Counted from the stretch's first letter, positions 8,208 to 18,044 are shown. The stretch: DNA of 64,000 nucleotides from Ramlibacter pinisoli (GCF_009758015.1 NZ_WSEL01000003.1:2108001-2172000), one strand, 5' to 3'. The notes: a model not told the origin generated them from the letters alone. Made by a program: numbers and translations.

Positions 8208-8837
8208 TCAGCGCTCCAGCGGGCCGCCGGCCAGCCAGGCCGCGCCGCGCCGGTACAGGTCCTGCACCTCGGGGCCCTTGAGCATCGGCATGTCCATCTT
8301 GACCTTGTAGCCGATGCGGGTCTGGATGTAGGCCAGGTGGCGGTAGCCCTCGGGCATGGCGGCGAGGAAGTCCTTGTCCAGGCGCAGCTGCGCACTGGGG
8401 TCGACCGGGTCGAGCCGGTCCTTCTCGTAGATCGGCTGGCGGTGCAGAAGCTTCCAGGCGCCCTCGTCCCGGGTGACGAAGTCGTAGAAGCGGCCGGTGC
8501 ACACCACGTCGCACAGCACCGGCCCGTCGATGCCCTCGACCATGCCGCGCTGCGAGATGGTCATCTTGGTCTGGGCGATGGCGCGGTCGCCCTGCACCTC
8601 GATCGCGCTGCCGCCCAGGAAGTGCAGGATGCTCACGCCCTTGGCCCAGCCCTCCTGGGTCACGCGAATGAACTCGCGCCAGGGGCCCTGGAACCAGGTG
8701 GCCATCATCACGCCGTCGGGGTGCCAGCAGGTGGCGAAGCGGTCCCAGTCGCCGGCATCGCGCCACACGGCCCAGCGCTCCACCAGCTCGCGCACCAGCA
8801 GCTTGTCGGTCATCGGATCGGTCATGTGGGTCTCCAT
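8208..8837 (-). CDS. NTF2-like (SnoaL-type) protein, 209 residues
   Basis: A 209-residue protein whose first part (LVERWAVWRDAGDWDRFATCWHPDG) is the usual opening of NTF2-fold proteins, the superfamily of SnoaL cyclases, ketosteroid isomerase and ring-hydroxylating dioxygenase beta subunits. It is longer than the common 130-150-residue forms, with an extra C-terminal helical tail. It opens a Bug-FMN reductase-TauE block inside the longer minus-strand run; a site shared with another dioxygenase promoter lies just upstream (8893-8908). A catalytic isomerase, dehydratase or decarboxylase role in the catabolic pathway is possible but not shown. Confidence 0.75.
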   Translation of the reverse strand: METHMTDPMTDKLLVRELVERWAVWRDAGDWDRFATCWHPDGVMMATWFQGPWREFIRVTQEGWAKGVSILHFLGGSAIEVQGDRAIAQTKMTISQRGMVEGIDGPVLCDVVCTGRFYDFVTRDEGAWKLLHRQPIYEKDRLDPVDPSAQLRLDKDFLAAMPEGYRHLAYIQTRIGYKVKMDMPMLKGPEVQDLYRRGAAWLAGGPLER

Positions 8838-8888
8838 CGTCGTCGGCGGCGAACTCTAGGGCCGACCGCCCACGGCGGGCAAGCGGCC

Positions 8889-8920
8889 GGCCGCAAATGA
8901 GTTTTCCGGGGTGCGCAACA
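8889..8920. promoter_or_regulatory. Candidate regulator-binding site shared with the 30.9-kb dioxygenase promoter
   Basis: The 16 bases GCAAATGAGTTTTCCG at 8893-8908 recur exactly at 30890-30905. Both copies lie 49-56 bases upstream of a minus-strand gene start (8837 and 30841), in the same orientation. Each copy is followed by a second GCAA whose start is exactly 22 bases after the first. This looks like a two-half-site operator for a shared regulator, perhaps the LysR protein encoded from 30956. Confidence 0.5.
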
Positions 8921-8946
8921 CTGGCGCCGCAGCGGGCGCCGGTGCG

Positions 8947-9652
<706 letters not shown>

Positions 9653-9660
<8 letters not shown>

Positions 9661-11401
9661 GGGCGGGCTTTCCGAGGTAGGCGCTGACCACGCCGCTGTC
9701 CTGCATCACGTCGTTGGCCAGGCCCTGGGCGATCAGCTTGCCGTGGTTGAGCACCACGATGCGGTCGGTCAGGGCCATCACGGCACGCATCACGTGTTCG
9801 ACGAAGACGATGGTGGAGCCCTGCGCCTGGATGCGGCGGATCAGGTCGATGGCGCCGTCGATCTCGGCCGGCGTCAGGCCCGACAGCACCTCGTCCAGCA
9901 GCACCAGCCGCGGCCGCGATGCGAGGGCCCGGGCCAGCTCGAGGAACTTGCGCTGGTGCAGGTTCAGGTCCTCGGGCAGCGCGTGCGCGCGGGCCTGCAG
10001 GCCGGTGAACTCCAGCCACTTCCAGGCCTCGCGCTCGGCCCCGCGCTGGTCGAGAGCGGCGCCGCCGAACATGGCCGGCAGGGCGACGTTCTGCAGCACG
10101 CTGAGGTGCTGGAACGGCCGCGGGATCTGGTAGGTGCGGGCGATGCCGGCCCGGGCCACCCGGTGCGGCGGCGCGCCGGTGAGCGACTGGCCGCCGAACA
10201 CGATCTCGCCGCCCGACAGCGGGTAGTGGCCGCTGACGACGTTGATGAAGGTCGACTTGCCCGAGCCGTTGGGGCCCAGCAGGCCCAGGATCTCGCCCTG
10301 GCGCACCTGCAGCGTCACGCGGTCGAGCGCCTGCACGCCGCGGAAGGCCTTGGACAGCTGGCGCACCTCCAGCAGCGGCTGGCCGGTGTGCACGGCCGGT
10401 GCCTGCGGCGGTGCCGCAGGGGCGGGAGCACTGTCGGGCGGCTGCGGGATCGGCGTGGCCGCCAGCTGGCGCGCACGCCGGCGCAGCCAGAACCCCAGCA
10501 GGCCATCGGGCAGGAACAGGATGACGACCACCAGCACCGCGCCCACCGCCGCCTTGCCGGCCACCGCATGGTCGCCGGCGGTGAAGAAGTACAGCAGGCC
10601 GGTGATGGCGGCGGCGCCGATGGCCGGGCCGGCCCAGTGGCGCGTGCCCCCCAGCACGCTCATGAGCACCACCGTCAGCGGCACCGTGATGTTGAAGGTC
10701 TCGCCGGCGGTGACGTAGGAGACGAACAGCGCGTGGATGCCGCCGGCCACGCCTGCCAGCGCGCAGGAGAGCGCGTAGGCGGCCAGCTTGTAGCCCAGCG
10801 TGGGCACGCCCATCACCTCGGCCACGTCCTCGTCGTCGTGGATCGCGAACAGGCCCACGCCCAGGCGCGAGGCCTGCACCGCATACGAGACCAGCAGGGT
10901 GACCACCGCCGTGGCCAGCACCATCAGGTAGATGGACGACGAGGCGGTGGGGCCGATGCGCGGCACGTCGACCGCGTTCAGGTACACGCCGGGGCCGCCG
11001 TCGACGGGCGTGTTCAGGATGATGGTGGCCACCACGAAGGTGACGGCCAGCGTGAGCAGCGCGAACAGTTCGCCGCGCACCGCCCGCACCCGGAACACCA
11101 CGAAGCCCAGGCCGAGCGCCAGCAGCGCCGGCAGCAGCGCGGCCAGCGGCAGCGTCGCCAGGAACGGCCAGTTCAGCTTGCCGGCGAACACCGCCGTGGT
11201 GTACATGCCGATGCCGAAGAAGGCGCCGTGGCCGAACGAGAAGTAGCCCGAGTAACCCGACAGGATGTTCCACGACAGCGCCAGGATGGCCCAGTGGCAC
11301 ACCAGGTACAGGATGGACTCGTAGAAGGTCGGCACGCCCAGCCAGGGCACGGTGGCCAGCGCCACGCCCGCGAGCAGGATGCCGAGGTAGGTGCGGTTCA
11401 T
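9653..11401 (-). CDS. Fused branched-chain-type ABC permease and ATPase (LivM-LivG)
   Basis: A 582-residue two-domain protein. Residues 1 to about 315 are a LivM permease (multiple membrane segments; GYSGYFSFGHGAFFGIG near residue 48). A Pro/Ala-rich linker (PIPQPPDSAPAPAAPPQAP) of roughly 30 residues leads into a LivG ATPase with Walker A LLGPNGSGKST and Walker B LVLLDEVLSGL; the signature motif is the LivG variant NLHQRKFLELARAL in place of LSGGQ. LivM and LivG are normally separate genes; the fusion locks permease and ATPase one to one. Starts 4 bases inside the LivH stop and overlaps LivF. Confidence 0.92.
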
Positions 11402-12258
11402 GCGGCTTTCCCCGGCCGCAGCAGCAGCATGCCGATCAGGAGCGAGAACGAGACGATGGGCGCCCACGAGGGCGAGGCCACGGCCATGGTGACGGCTTCG
11501 CTGACGCCGATGATGACGCCGGCCACCAGCGGCCCGAGGGCGCTGCCCAGGCCACCGAGCATGACGGCGGCGAACACCACGCCGACCCAGGCGAAGATCT
11601 GCGACGGTGCCAGCGTGAAGGTCAGCGCCAGGCAGACGCCGGCCAGCGCCGCCAGCGCGGCGCAGCCACCGGCCAGCAGCAGGGCGAGCCAGCGGGCGTT
11701 GACGCCGTAGGCGGCGGCGATGGGACCGTCCTCGGCCATGGCGCGCATGGCCTTGCCCAGGTCGGTGTAGCGCATCGCCGCCCAGACGCCGAAGGCGACC
11801 GCCAGCGCGAGCACCAGGGTCAGCAGCTCGGGCACCGGCACGTACAGCTTGCCGATGGTGAACTTCAGGGCGTTGTAGTGCGACTCCAGCCGCCGGTAGT
11901 CGGCGGTCCAGATGCCCTGCACCGCGCTCTCGATCATCACCGTCAGCCCGAAGGTGACCAGCAGCGAGTTGAAGGGCGAGATGCGAAAGCGCGACAGCAC
12001 CCACTGCATGCCGGCGCCGACGACGAAGAACAGCGGCGGCAGCACCAGGAGGGCGAACAGCGGGTCGATCTTCCAGGCCTCGCCCATCTGGTAGGTGAGG
12101 TAGGCGCCGACGAACACCAGCCCGAAATGGGCCAGGTTGATCTGCCGCAGCAGCCCCCAGGTGAGCCCCAGGCCCAGCCCGATGAGCCCGTACAGGGCGC
12201 CGATGAAGACGCCCGACAGGATGGACTGCAGCAGCAGGTTGATGCTGGGAAGGGTCAT
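11398..12258 (-). CDS. livH: Branched-chain-type ABC permease LivH
   Basis: A 286-residue membrane protein with about eight hydrophobic segments and LivH signatures: GLGLGLTWGLLRQINLAHFG near residue 27, the cytoplasmic loop GKAMRAMAEDGPIAAAYGVN that contacts the ATPase, and VVFAAVMLGGLGSALGPLV. It pairs with the LivM part of the downstream fused protein, whose ATG overlaps the LivH stop. Upstream lies a 330-base gap containing a repeat pair and then LivK, all on the minus strand. Confidence 0.92.
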   Translation of the reverse strand: MTLPSINLLLQSILSGVFIGALYGLIGLGLGLTWGLLRQINLAHFGLVFVGAYLTYQMGEAWKIDPLFALLVLPPLFFVVGAGMQWVLSRFRISPFNSLLVTFGLTVMIESAVQGIWTADYRRLESHYNALKFTIGKLYVPVPELLTLVLALAVAFGVWAAMRYTDLGKAMRAMAEDGPIAAAYGVNARWLALLLAGGCAALAALAGVCLALTFTLAPSQIFAWVGVVFAAVMLGGLGSALGPLVAGVIIGVSEAVTMAVASPSWAPIVSFSLLIGMLLLRPGKAA

Positions 12259-12340
12259 GCGATGGATCCGTGGCGTGTCACCGGCCCCGTAGGCCGGGAT
12301 CGACCCTGGGCTTTGTCACGCCGGTCTAGCCCCCCTGCCC

Positions 12341-12459
12341 CGTCATGCCGGGCTTGACCCGGCATCCATCCCCGGAGCGTCGCCCAGCCCGGGACGGATT
12401 CGAGCGCCGGCCGCGGTCCCCTCCCGGAGATGGATTGCGGGTCGAGCCCGCAATGACGG
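12341..12459. repeat. Dispersed inverted-repeat element (family A), copy 1
   Basis: This fills the gap between livK and livH (12259-12589), which has no gene. Arm one, 12341-12375, begins CGTCATGCCGGGCTTGACCC; arm two, 12421-12459, is the reverse complement of the same consensus with GCGGGTCGAGCCCGC at its core. Each arm is itself a small palindrome, so the RNA can form hairpins. Related copies occur at 16004-16122 and 22112-22303. Further degenerate GTCA/CCCGCCGTGACG units continue to about 12540. The position inside the transport operon suggests an effect on relative livK/livH mRNA levels. Confidence 0.75.
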
Positions 12460-12589
12460 ACATCGGGGGGCGGCCCGCCATCACGGACAGCAGGGGTCAT
12501 CCCGCCGTGACGTGCACCACGGGTCAACCCGCCGTGACGACGCCGGAAAGGACAGGAACGGCGCGACACGCCCGTGGCCACCCGCCCCA

Positions 12590-13798
12590 TCACCGCGTCT
12601 GCAGCTTGGCGCCCGGCGCCGCGAACTGCGTCGGCCAGATGACCTTCCAGGTGCCGCCCTGCACCTGCTTGATCTTCATCAGGTCGTCGCCGTAGTTGCC
12701 GGCGCCGTCGAAGCGCAGCTTGCCCTGGATGGTGTCGATGCGGTTCTTCTTCAGGTAGTCGGCGATCTTGCGGTCGTCCAGGCTGTTGGCGCCCTTGATG
12801 CCGGCCTCCAGGATCTGCCAGGCGGTGTAGGACGCCGCGGCCTGCACCTCGACCGAGGTGTCGGGCAGGTTGGCGGCCTTGGCGCGCTCGTTGAAGGCCT
12901 TGACGAACTCCGCCGCCACCGGGTTGCTGGTGAAGGGCGGGTGCTCCTCGAAGATGGTGACCGACAGCGCCTTGTCGCCGTCGGCGTTCTTGGTCATGGG
13001 CCCGGGCGCCGGGTACATGTGGAAGTGCAGCGGCGGCGTGTAGTCGATCTTCTTCATCGCGTCGAGCAGCATGTTGCCCTCCAGGCCGATGTCGCCGATC
13101 CACACCAGGTCGGGGTTGGCGTCCTTCACGCGGGCGGCGATGGGGCCGAAGTCGCGGTTGCCGAAGTCCCACTCGAGGAACAGCACCTCCTGCAGCCCGC
13201 GCTTCTTGGCCACCTCGCGGCCGCCCAGCGACATGAAGTGGATGGACGGGAACTTGCTGGTGACGATGGCGATGGTCTTGGGCGGCTTGGGCGCGGTCTG
13301 CAGCATGTCGAACAGCGAGTTCGACACCGTGTTCTGCGGGTCGGGGCCGAGCGACCAGGCCGGGAACTGCATGTCGTACTTGGCCAGCGACGGGATGCCG
13401 AAGGTGTGGTGCACCAGCACCTTGTTGTAGCGCTGGGCGACGCCCATGGCCGACAGGATGGCGCCGGTGGCGTAGGGGCCCATCAGCAGGTCGACCTTGT
13501 CGCTGGTGACCAGCTGCTCGTACAGCGTGCGCGCCAGGTCGGGCTTGGACTGGTCGTCCTTGACCAGCCACTCGACCTTGCGGCCCATCAGGCCGCCGCG
13601 CTTGTTCACCTGCTCGACGTAGATCTCGCCCACCAGCTTGTGCGTGAGCGCGGTGGCCGACAGCGGCCCGGTCAGGGCCAGGGTGCTGCCGATGCGCAGC
13701 GGCGCGCCGGCGGGCGCCTGCGCCAGCGCGGGCAGACCGGACAGCGCACCGGCGGCGGCGCCGGCGGCGGAAAGGATACGGCGGCGGGTGATGGTCAT
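12590..13798 (-). CDS. livK: Branched-chain-type ABC transporter substrate-binding protein
   Basis: A 402-residue periplasmic binding protein of the LivK (Peripla_BP_6) family. The ATG at 13798 gives MTITRRRILSAAGAAAGAL, a signal sequence with consecutive arginines, cleaved probably after LAQA. The mature protein opens PLRIGSTLALTGPLSAT, the usual first strand and ligand loop, followed by YVEQVNKRGGLMGRKVEWLV. It supplies ligand to LivH/LivMG/LivF encoded downstream. Immediately upstream is another binding protein of a different family (Bug), so two uptake routes are encoded side by side. Ligand unknown; family members bind amino acids, amides, urea and aromatic acids. Confidence 0.9.
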   Translation of the reverse strand: MTITRRRILSAAGAAAGALSGLPALAQAPAGAPLRIGSTLALTGPLSATALTHKLVGEIYVEQVNKRGGLMGRKVEWLVKDDQSKPDLARTLYEQLVTSDKVDLLMGPYATGAILSAMGVAQRYNKVLVHHTFGIPSLAKYDMQFPAWSLGPDPQNTVSNSLFDMLQTAPKPPKTIAIVTSKFPSIHFMSLGGREVAKKRGLQEVLFLEWDFGNRDFGPIAARVKDANPDLVWIGDIGLEGNMLLDAMKKIDYTPPLHFHMYPAPGPMTKNADGDKALSVTIFEEHPPFTSNPVAAEFVKAFNERAKAANLPDTSVEVQAAASYTAWQILEAGIKGANSLDDRKIADYLKKNRIDTIQGKLRFDGAGNYGDDLMKIKQVQGGTWKVIWPTQFAAPGAKLQTR

Positions 13799-13860
13799 GT
13801 CTGTCTCCTCGTCGTTTGCTTGCAGGGGGTTGTCAGAGTCGTTTCGCGCGGCGGATTTCT

Positions 13861-14826
13861 TCAGTCCACCTGCGCGCCGGAGCGCCTGACCAGCTCCGAC
13901 CATTTCGCGAGTTCCACCTTGCCGAAGGCGGCCATCTCATCGGGCTTGAGGACCGGGATCTCCAGGCCCTGGGCGGCCAGCTTGGCCTTGGCCTCGGGGT
14001 TGGCGACGGCCTGCGCGACGGCGTCGCGCAGCCGGGCCAGCACCGGCGCCGGCGTGGCGGCCGGCGCATAGAGCATGAACCAGGCGACCAGGTCGAAGTC
14101 GCCGCCGCCCTGTTCGGCGACGGTGGGCACCTCGGGCGCGGCGGCGCTGCGCTTGCTGCTGGAGACGGCCAGTGCGCGCAGCTTGCCGGCCTTGACCTGC
14201 GGCAGCACGGCGGCCGGGTGGTAGAACATGAACTGCACCTGCCCGCCCATCACGTCGGTGAGCGCCTGTCCGCCTTCCTTGTACGGCACGTGCGTCATCT
14301 CGCCGCCCAGGCGCGCCTTCAGCAGCTCGCCGGCCAGGTGGCCCGAGGTGCCGTTGCCGGCCGACGCGAAGCTCACCGCGCCCGGCCTGGCGGCCAGCGC
14401 CTTCAGGTCCTGCAGCGACTTGATGGGAGACTGGGCCGCCACCACCAGCAGCGTGGGCGTGTAGCCGGCGAAGCCGATGGGCGCGAAGTCCTTCAGCGCG
14501 TCGTAGGGCATGCGGCGGTACAGCCCCGGGTTGATGGCATGGGTGCCGACCGTGCCCATCACGATGGTGTAACCGTCGGCCGGCGCCTTGGCGACCTGGT
14601 CGGCGCCGATGTTGCCGCCCGCGCCCGCCCGGTTCTCGACCACCACGGGCTGGCCCAGCGGCCTGGCCATGGCCTCGGCGAACACCCGCGCCACGATGTC
14701 GGTGGTGGTGCCGGCCCCGAACGGCACCACCAGCTTCACCGGGCGCGCCGGGAATTCCTGCGCGCCCACCGGCCCCGCGAGGACCAGGGCGCCCAGGGCA
14801 GCCAGCAGGCAGCGGCGCGTGTTCAT
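13861..14826 (-). CDS. Bug/TctC-family periplasmic solute-binding protein
   Basis: A 321-residue protein with a short signal peptide (MNTRRCLLAALGALVLAG) and mature start QEFPARPVKLVVPFGAG. Bug signatures: VVENRAGAGGNIGADQVAKA and MTHVPYKEGGQALTDVMGGQ. Its ATG overlaps the CoA transferase stop by 4 bases (ATGA), so it is translationally coupled to that enzyme. That coupling makes its ligand likely to be the pathway's substrate or a carboxylic intermediate. No TctA/TctB membrane genes are nearby. Confidence 0.9.
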   Translation of the reverse strand: MNTRRCLLAALGALVLAGPVGAQEFPARPVKLVVPFGAGTTTDIVARVFAEAMARPLGQPVVVENRAGAGGNIGADQVAKAPADGYTIVMGTVGTHAINPGLYRRMPYDALKDFAPIGFAGYTPTLLVVAAQSPIKSLQDLKALAARPGAVSFASAGNGTSGHLAGELLKARLGGEMTHVPYKEGGQALTDVMGGQVQFMFYHPAAVLPQVKAGKLRALAVSSSKRSAAAPEVPTVAEQGGGDFDLVAWFMLYAPAATPAPVLARLRDAVAQAVANPEAKAKLAAQGLEIPVLKPDEMAAFGKVELAKWSELVRRSGAQVD

Positions 14827-15983
14827 CGGCTCGTCTCCTTCACCGCGGCGCGCGGCTTCCAGCCCTGCGCCAGTTCGTCGTTGTGTTCGCCCAGCAGCGG
14901 CGGCGCCGTCACCTCCAGCGGGCGCTGGCCGTCGAAGGAGACCGGCGAGCGCACGGTGCGGAAGGTGCCGACCACCGGATGCTCGGTCTCCACGAACAGC
15001 TGCAGGTGCCGGGCCTGGGCATCCTGCGGCACCTCGGCGGTCGTGTACATAGGGGAATGCGGCACGTCGTTGGCATCGAGGCGGCGGCACCACTCGTCGC
15101 GCGGGTGGGCGGCGAAGATGGGCTTCAACACCTCGATCAGGTCCTCCTGGTGCTCGATGCGCGCCTGCCGGCTGGCGAAGCGCTCGTCCTGGAAGATGTC
15201 GGGCCGCTCCATCGCGGTGGCCAGCCCCTGCCAGAACTTCTCGGGCGAGGACATGTGCAGGGCGATCCACTTGCCGTCCTGGCAGGCCAGCACGTACGAC
15301 TGCGACACGCTGGGGCGGCTGAACGGCCCCATCACCTCGTTGGCCGAGAACAGGTGCTGGAAGGCGTCGAGGTTGAAGTGCGTCATCGCCTCGAACATCG
15401 ACAGCTCGACCTTGCGCGCCGTGCCGGTGCGTTCACGCTCGTACAGCGCGCCCAGGATGCCGTAGGCGGCGTAGAAGCCGGTCACCAGGTCGGCCAGCGC
15501 CGGGCCGACCACGCGCGGGTTCTCCGGGTTGACCAGCAGGCCGAGGAAGCCGCTGGCGGCCTGCGCGACCGAGTCGTACGTGGGCCGGTGGGCGGCCGGG
15601 CCGGTGGCGCCGAAACCGCTGATGCCGCAATAGATCAGCCGCGGGTTGATGCCGCGCAGCCGGTCGATGCCGGTGTGGATCTGCTCGGCGAACCCGGGCC
15701 GGAAGTTCTGCAGGTAGACGTCGGCGTCCTTCACCAGGGCGTCGAACCGCTCCAGGTCGGCCGGCTGCTTGGTGTTGAGCGTGACGCTGCGCTTGTTGCG
15801 GTTGACGGTCTGGTAATGCGGCGAATACAGCCCGCCCTTGAAGGCGCGGAACGGGTCGCCGGTGCCGGGCAGCTCGACCTTGACGACGTCGGCGCCCAGG
15901 TCGGCCAGCAGCATCGAGGCCGCCGGGCCGGTGATGAAGGTGCCGTGCTCCAGCACGCGCACGCCGTCGAGGACCTTGATCAT
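14823..15983 (-). CDS. Class III (CaiB/BaiF) CoA transferase
   Basis: A 386-residue enzyme of the family that moves CoA between carboxylic acids through an aspartyl-CoA intermediate. It begins MIKVLDGVRVLEHGTFITGP, continues ASMLLADLGADVVKVELPGTGDPFR (family pattern), and the catalytic Asp is expected near residue 165 in the ALADLVTGFYAAYGIL region. The longer upstream reading would start inside a repeat arm, so the ATG at 15983 is chosen. It lies between a citryl-CoA lyase-like gene and a coupled Bug gene, suggesting it activates an acid produced or imported in this pathway. Confidence 0.9.
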   Translation of the reverse strand: MIKVLDGVRVLEHGTFITGPAASMLLADLGADVVKVELPGTGDPFRAFKGGLYSPHYQTVNRNKRSVTLNTKQPADLERFDALVKDADVYLQNFRPGFAEQIHTGIDRLRGINPRLIYCGISGFGATGPAAHRPTYDSVAQAASGFLGLLVNPENPRVVGPALADLVTGFYAAYGILGALYERERTGTARKVELSMFEAMTHFNLDAFQHLFSANEVMGPFSRPSVSQSYVLACQDGKWIALHMSSPEKFWQGLATAMERPDIFQDERFASRQARIEHQEDLIEVLKPIFAAHPRDEWCRRLDANDVPHSPMYTTAEVPQDAQARHLQLFVETEHPVVGTFRTVRSPVSFDGQRPLEVTAPPLLGEHNDELAQGWKPRAAVKETSR

Positions 15984-16003
15984 CGGGCAGTCTCCAACGT
16001 CGT

Positions 16004-16122
16004 CGTCATGCCGGGCTTGACCCGGCATCCAGCCCCGGAACGTCGCGTTGCGAGGGACGACCTGGCAACAGACGCCTCGTGACGTCCCGGAGATGGATGG
16101 CGGGTCAAGCCCGCAATGACGG
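16004..16122. repeat. Dispersed inverted-repeat element (family A), copy 2
   Basis: Between the CoA transferase and the citryl-CoA lyase-like gene. Arm one, 16004-16039, begins CGTCATGCCGGGCTTGACCC; arm two, 16085-16122, is the inverted form containing GGCGGGTCAAGCCCGC. The two arms are separated by about 45 bases without other structure. It matches the copy at 12341-12459 closely and sits, like that one, inside a minus-strand gene run. Confidence 0.75.
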
Positions 16123-16137
16123 ATTCAGCGGGTGCAG

Positions 16138-16938
16138 TCATGCCTTGGCCCCCGGCATGCCGCCCGTGTACTCGAACTCGCGCGTGGCCTGGTACGAGAG
16201 CGCGAAGCCGATCGGGTCGTTCAGTTCCTCGTTCAGGTGGCCGATGAGGCTGGCGGTGCGCGCCAGCATCGGCACGCCCTTGAGCGCCGCGACCGGGAAG
16301 CCCACGCCCAGCAGCACGGCCGGAATGGCCCCCGACACGTTGAGCTTGAGGTCCTTGCCCACGATCTCGGGGATGACGGATTCGACCAGCTTGGCGATCT
16401 CGATGAACCTCTGGCCGCCGCCGGCCTGCTGCGACACCTTGAACAGCGCATCGACGCGCGGGTCGCGGCGCTTGTGTTCCGGGTGGCCATAGCCGGCGAT
16501 GGCCTGCTTCTTCGCCCGCCGGTCGGCCACCACCGCCCTGGCCGCGGCCGGCAGGTCGCCGCCGAGGTCCTGGGCCGCCTTGTCGATGTCGGCGTACAGG
16601 CGGCCGGCCGTCTCCGAGGCGCCGAGGATGACCGAGCCGGAGCCCAGGATGCCGGCCGCCACGGCGCCCTGCAGGGCGTCGGGCGCGGCCGCCAGCGTCA
16701 TGCGCGCCGCCTGCACGCTGGGCACCAGGCCGTGCTCGGCGATGGCCACCAGGGTGGAGTTCAACACCGCGCTGGCGGCGGCATCGGGCTTGCGACCGGT
16801 GAGCAGCAGGAAGAAGTAGTCGGCGAAGTTGACCTGGCCGATCAGCTCCGTCGCGAGGTCGTGGCCGCGCACGACGATGGCGTCCTCGTTGGAGGTGCAG
16901 ATGGCCGAGCGCGCGACCGTGGCCTTGCCGATTTTCAT
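16138..16938 (-). CDS. Citryl-CoA lyase / citrate synthase-like short protein
   Basis: A 266-residue protein corresponding to the C-terminal catalytic half of citrate synthase (full-length enzymes have about 430 residues). The active-site stretch AGYGHPEHKRRDPRVDALF near residue 168 keeps the His and the DPR of citrate synthase; GGMPGAKA at the end matches the family's C-terminus. Short forms like this are usually labelled citryl-CoA lyase. Expected chemistry is carbon-carbon cleavage or formation of a CoA thioester next to a 2-oxo acid. Placement between a ring-cleavage dioxygenase and a CoA transferase suggests it splits an activated ring-cleavage product. Confidence 0.8.
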   Translation of the reverse strand: MKIGKATVARSAICTSNEDAIVVRGHDLATELIGQVNFADYFFLLLTGRKPDAAASAVLNSTLVAIAEHGLVPSVQAARMTLAAAPDALQGAVAAGILGSGSVILGASETAGRLYADIDKAAQDLGGDLPAAARAVVADRRAKKQAIAGYGHPEHKRRDPRVDALFKVSQQAGGGQRFIEIAKLVESVIPEIVGKDLKLNVSGAIPAVLLGVGFPVAALKGVPMLARTASLIGHLNEELNDPIGFALSYQATREFEYTGGMPGAKA

Positions 16939-17010
16939 GGTGTGTTCCAGGTGAGTGGGAGCCTTCCCGCGCCGGCGGGAAATCCAGTGCTGCCGCCGCC
17001 GTGCGGGCCG

Positions 17011-17895
17011 TCAGGCCGAGGGCACGAGGCGGAAGTCGTAGTGCGCCGTGTAGTACGGCTTGCTCATGGTGCGGCCGTCGGGCGCCTTGCCCGGCGCGTG
17101 CTTCGGAAAGTCGATCACCAGGCTGTTGCGCACGCCGAAGACGGCATCGGACTCGATGTACGGGCTGTCCTTGACGAAGATGTGCGTGACCAGCCGCTCG
17201 TGGCCGGGGGCCTGCAGCATCATGTGCATGTGGCCGGGGCGATTCGGGTGGCGGCCCATGCGGTCGAGCATCTGGCCCACCGGGCCGTCGACCGGCACCG
17301 GATAGAAGGTGGGTCGGATCGACCAGAAGCGGTAGTTGCCGTCCTGGTCGGTGCGCAGCTGGGCGCGCAGCGCCATGCTGTCGCCCTTCTGCATGTCGTA
17401 CAGGCCGTCATGGTCGCCCGACCAGACGTCCATCACGCAGTTGGCGATCGGCTTGCCGAAGGTGTCGGTCACCTTGCCGTGGTAGAGGGTCGGGTCGCCG
17501 TGCTGGCCTTCGGCGATGTCCGCGCCCAGCTCCACCTGGGGCGCGCCGGGCCAGAAGAACGGCCCCTGCACGGTGGCCTCGGTCGGCTTGTCGCCCGGCT
17601 TGCCGGCCAGTGCCTTGGCGCCGCGCGCCTGGTCGAGCGCGACCACCAGCATCGACAGGCCCAGCGTGTCCGACAGCAGGATGAACTCCTGCCGGCGCTC
17701 GTCGCACTTCTGGCCGACGGCGGTGAGGAACTGGATGGCATTCATCCACTCGTCGGGCTGCAGGTCGACCTGCTTGGCGAACGCGTGCAGGTGCTGCACC
17801 AGCGCCGTCATGACTTCCTGGAAGCGGGCGTCCTGGCAGTCGGCCATGCGGTCGATGACCGCCTGCGCGAAGTCGCTGGTTTCGAGTTGGGCCAT
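17011..17895 (-). CDS. Intradiol ring-cleavage dioxygenase, hydroxyquinol 1,2-dioxygenase type (1 of 3)
   Basis: A 294-residue non-haem Fe(III) dioxygenase. An N-terminal helical dioxygenase_N domain (to about residue 100, with RRQEFILLSDTLGLSML) is followed by the catalytic beta-sandwich. The four iron ligands expected for the family are visible as Tyr166 (GLYDM), Tyr199 (TFYPVP), His222 and His224 (PGHMHMM). The family splits catechols or hydroxyquinol between the two hydroxyls to muconate-type acids. It is the promoter-proximal gene of the long minus-strand run and faces the LysR gene at 18045. No cycloisomerase or maleylacetate reductase gene is nearby, which is unusual. Confidence 0.9.
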   Translation of the reverse strand: MAQLETSDFAQAVIDRMADCQDARFQEVMTALVQHLHAFAKQVDLQPDEWMNAIQFLTAVGQKCDERRQEFILLSDTLGLSMLVVALDQARGAKALAGKPGDKPTEATVQGPFFWPGAPQVELGADIAEGQHGDPTLYHGKVTDTFGKPIANCVMDVWSGDHDGLYDMQKGDSMALRAQLRTDQDGNYRFWSIRPTFYPVPVDGPVGQMLDRMGRHPNRPGHMHMMLQAPGHERLVTHIFVKDSPYIESDAVFGVRNSLVIDFPKHAPGKAPDGRTMSKPYYTAHYDFRLVPSA

Positions 17896-17951
17896 GGGGT
17901 CTCCTGTCGGTTGCGGCGCAGTCTAGGAGCCCGCGGCCGCGGGGAAAAGTG

Positions 17952-17987
17952 ATGAATTTCGAGCTTCATGATCGATGCCATCGATGA
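17952..17987. promoter_or_regulatory. Candidate LysR operator between dioxygenase 1 and its LysR gene
   Basis: Two overlapping inverted repeats lie in the 149-base divergent gap: ATGAA-N8-TTCAT at 17952-17969 and TGATCGAT-GCC-ATCGATGA at 17969-17987. LysR proteins typically bind a T-N11-A palindrome plus a second site near the target promoter, and this pair has that look. They are 57-92 bases upstream of the dioxygenase start. Confidence 0.45.
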
Positions 17988-18044
17988 CAATCCGGACTCA
18001 CCCTAGGCCTTCCGCACCGCCTCCCACGCCACCGCAACGCCACC

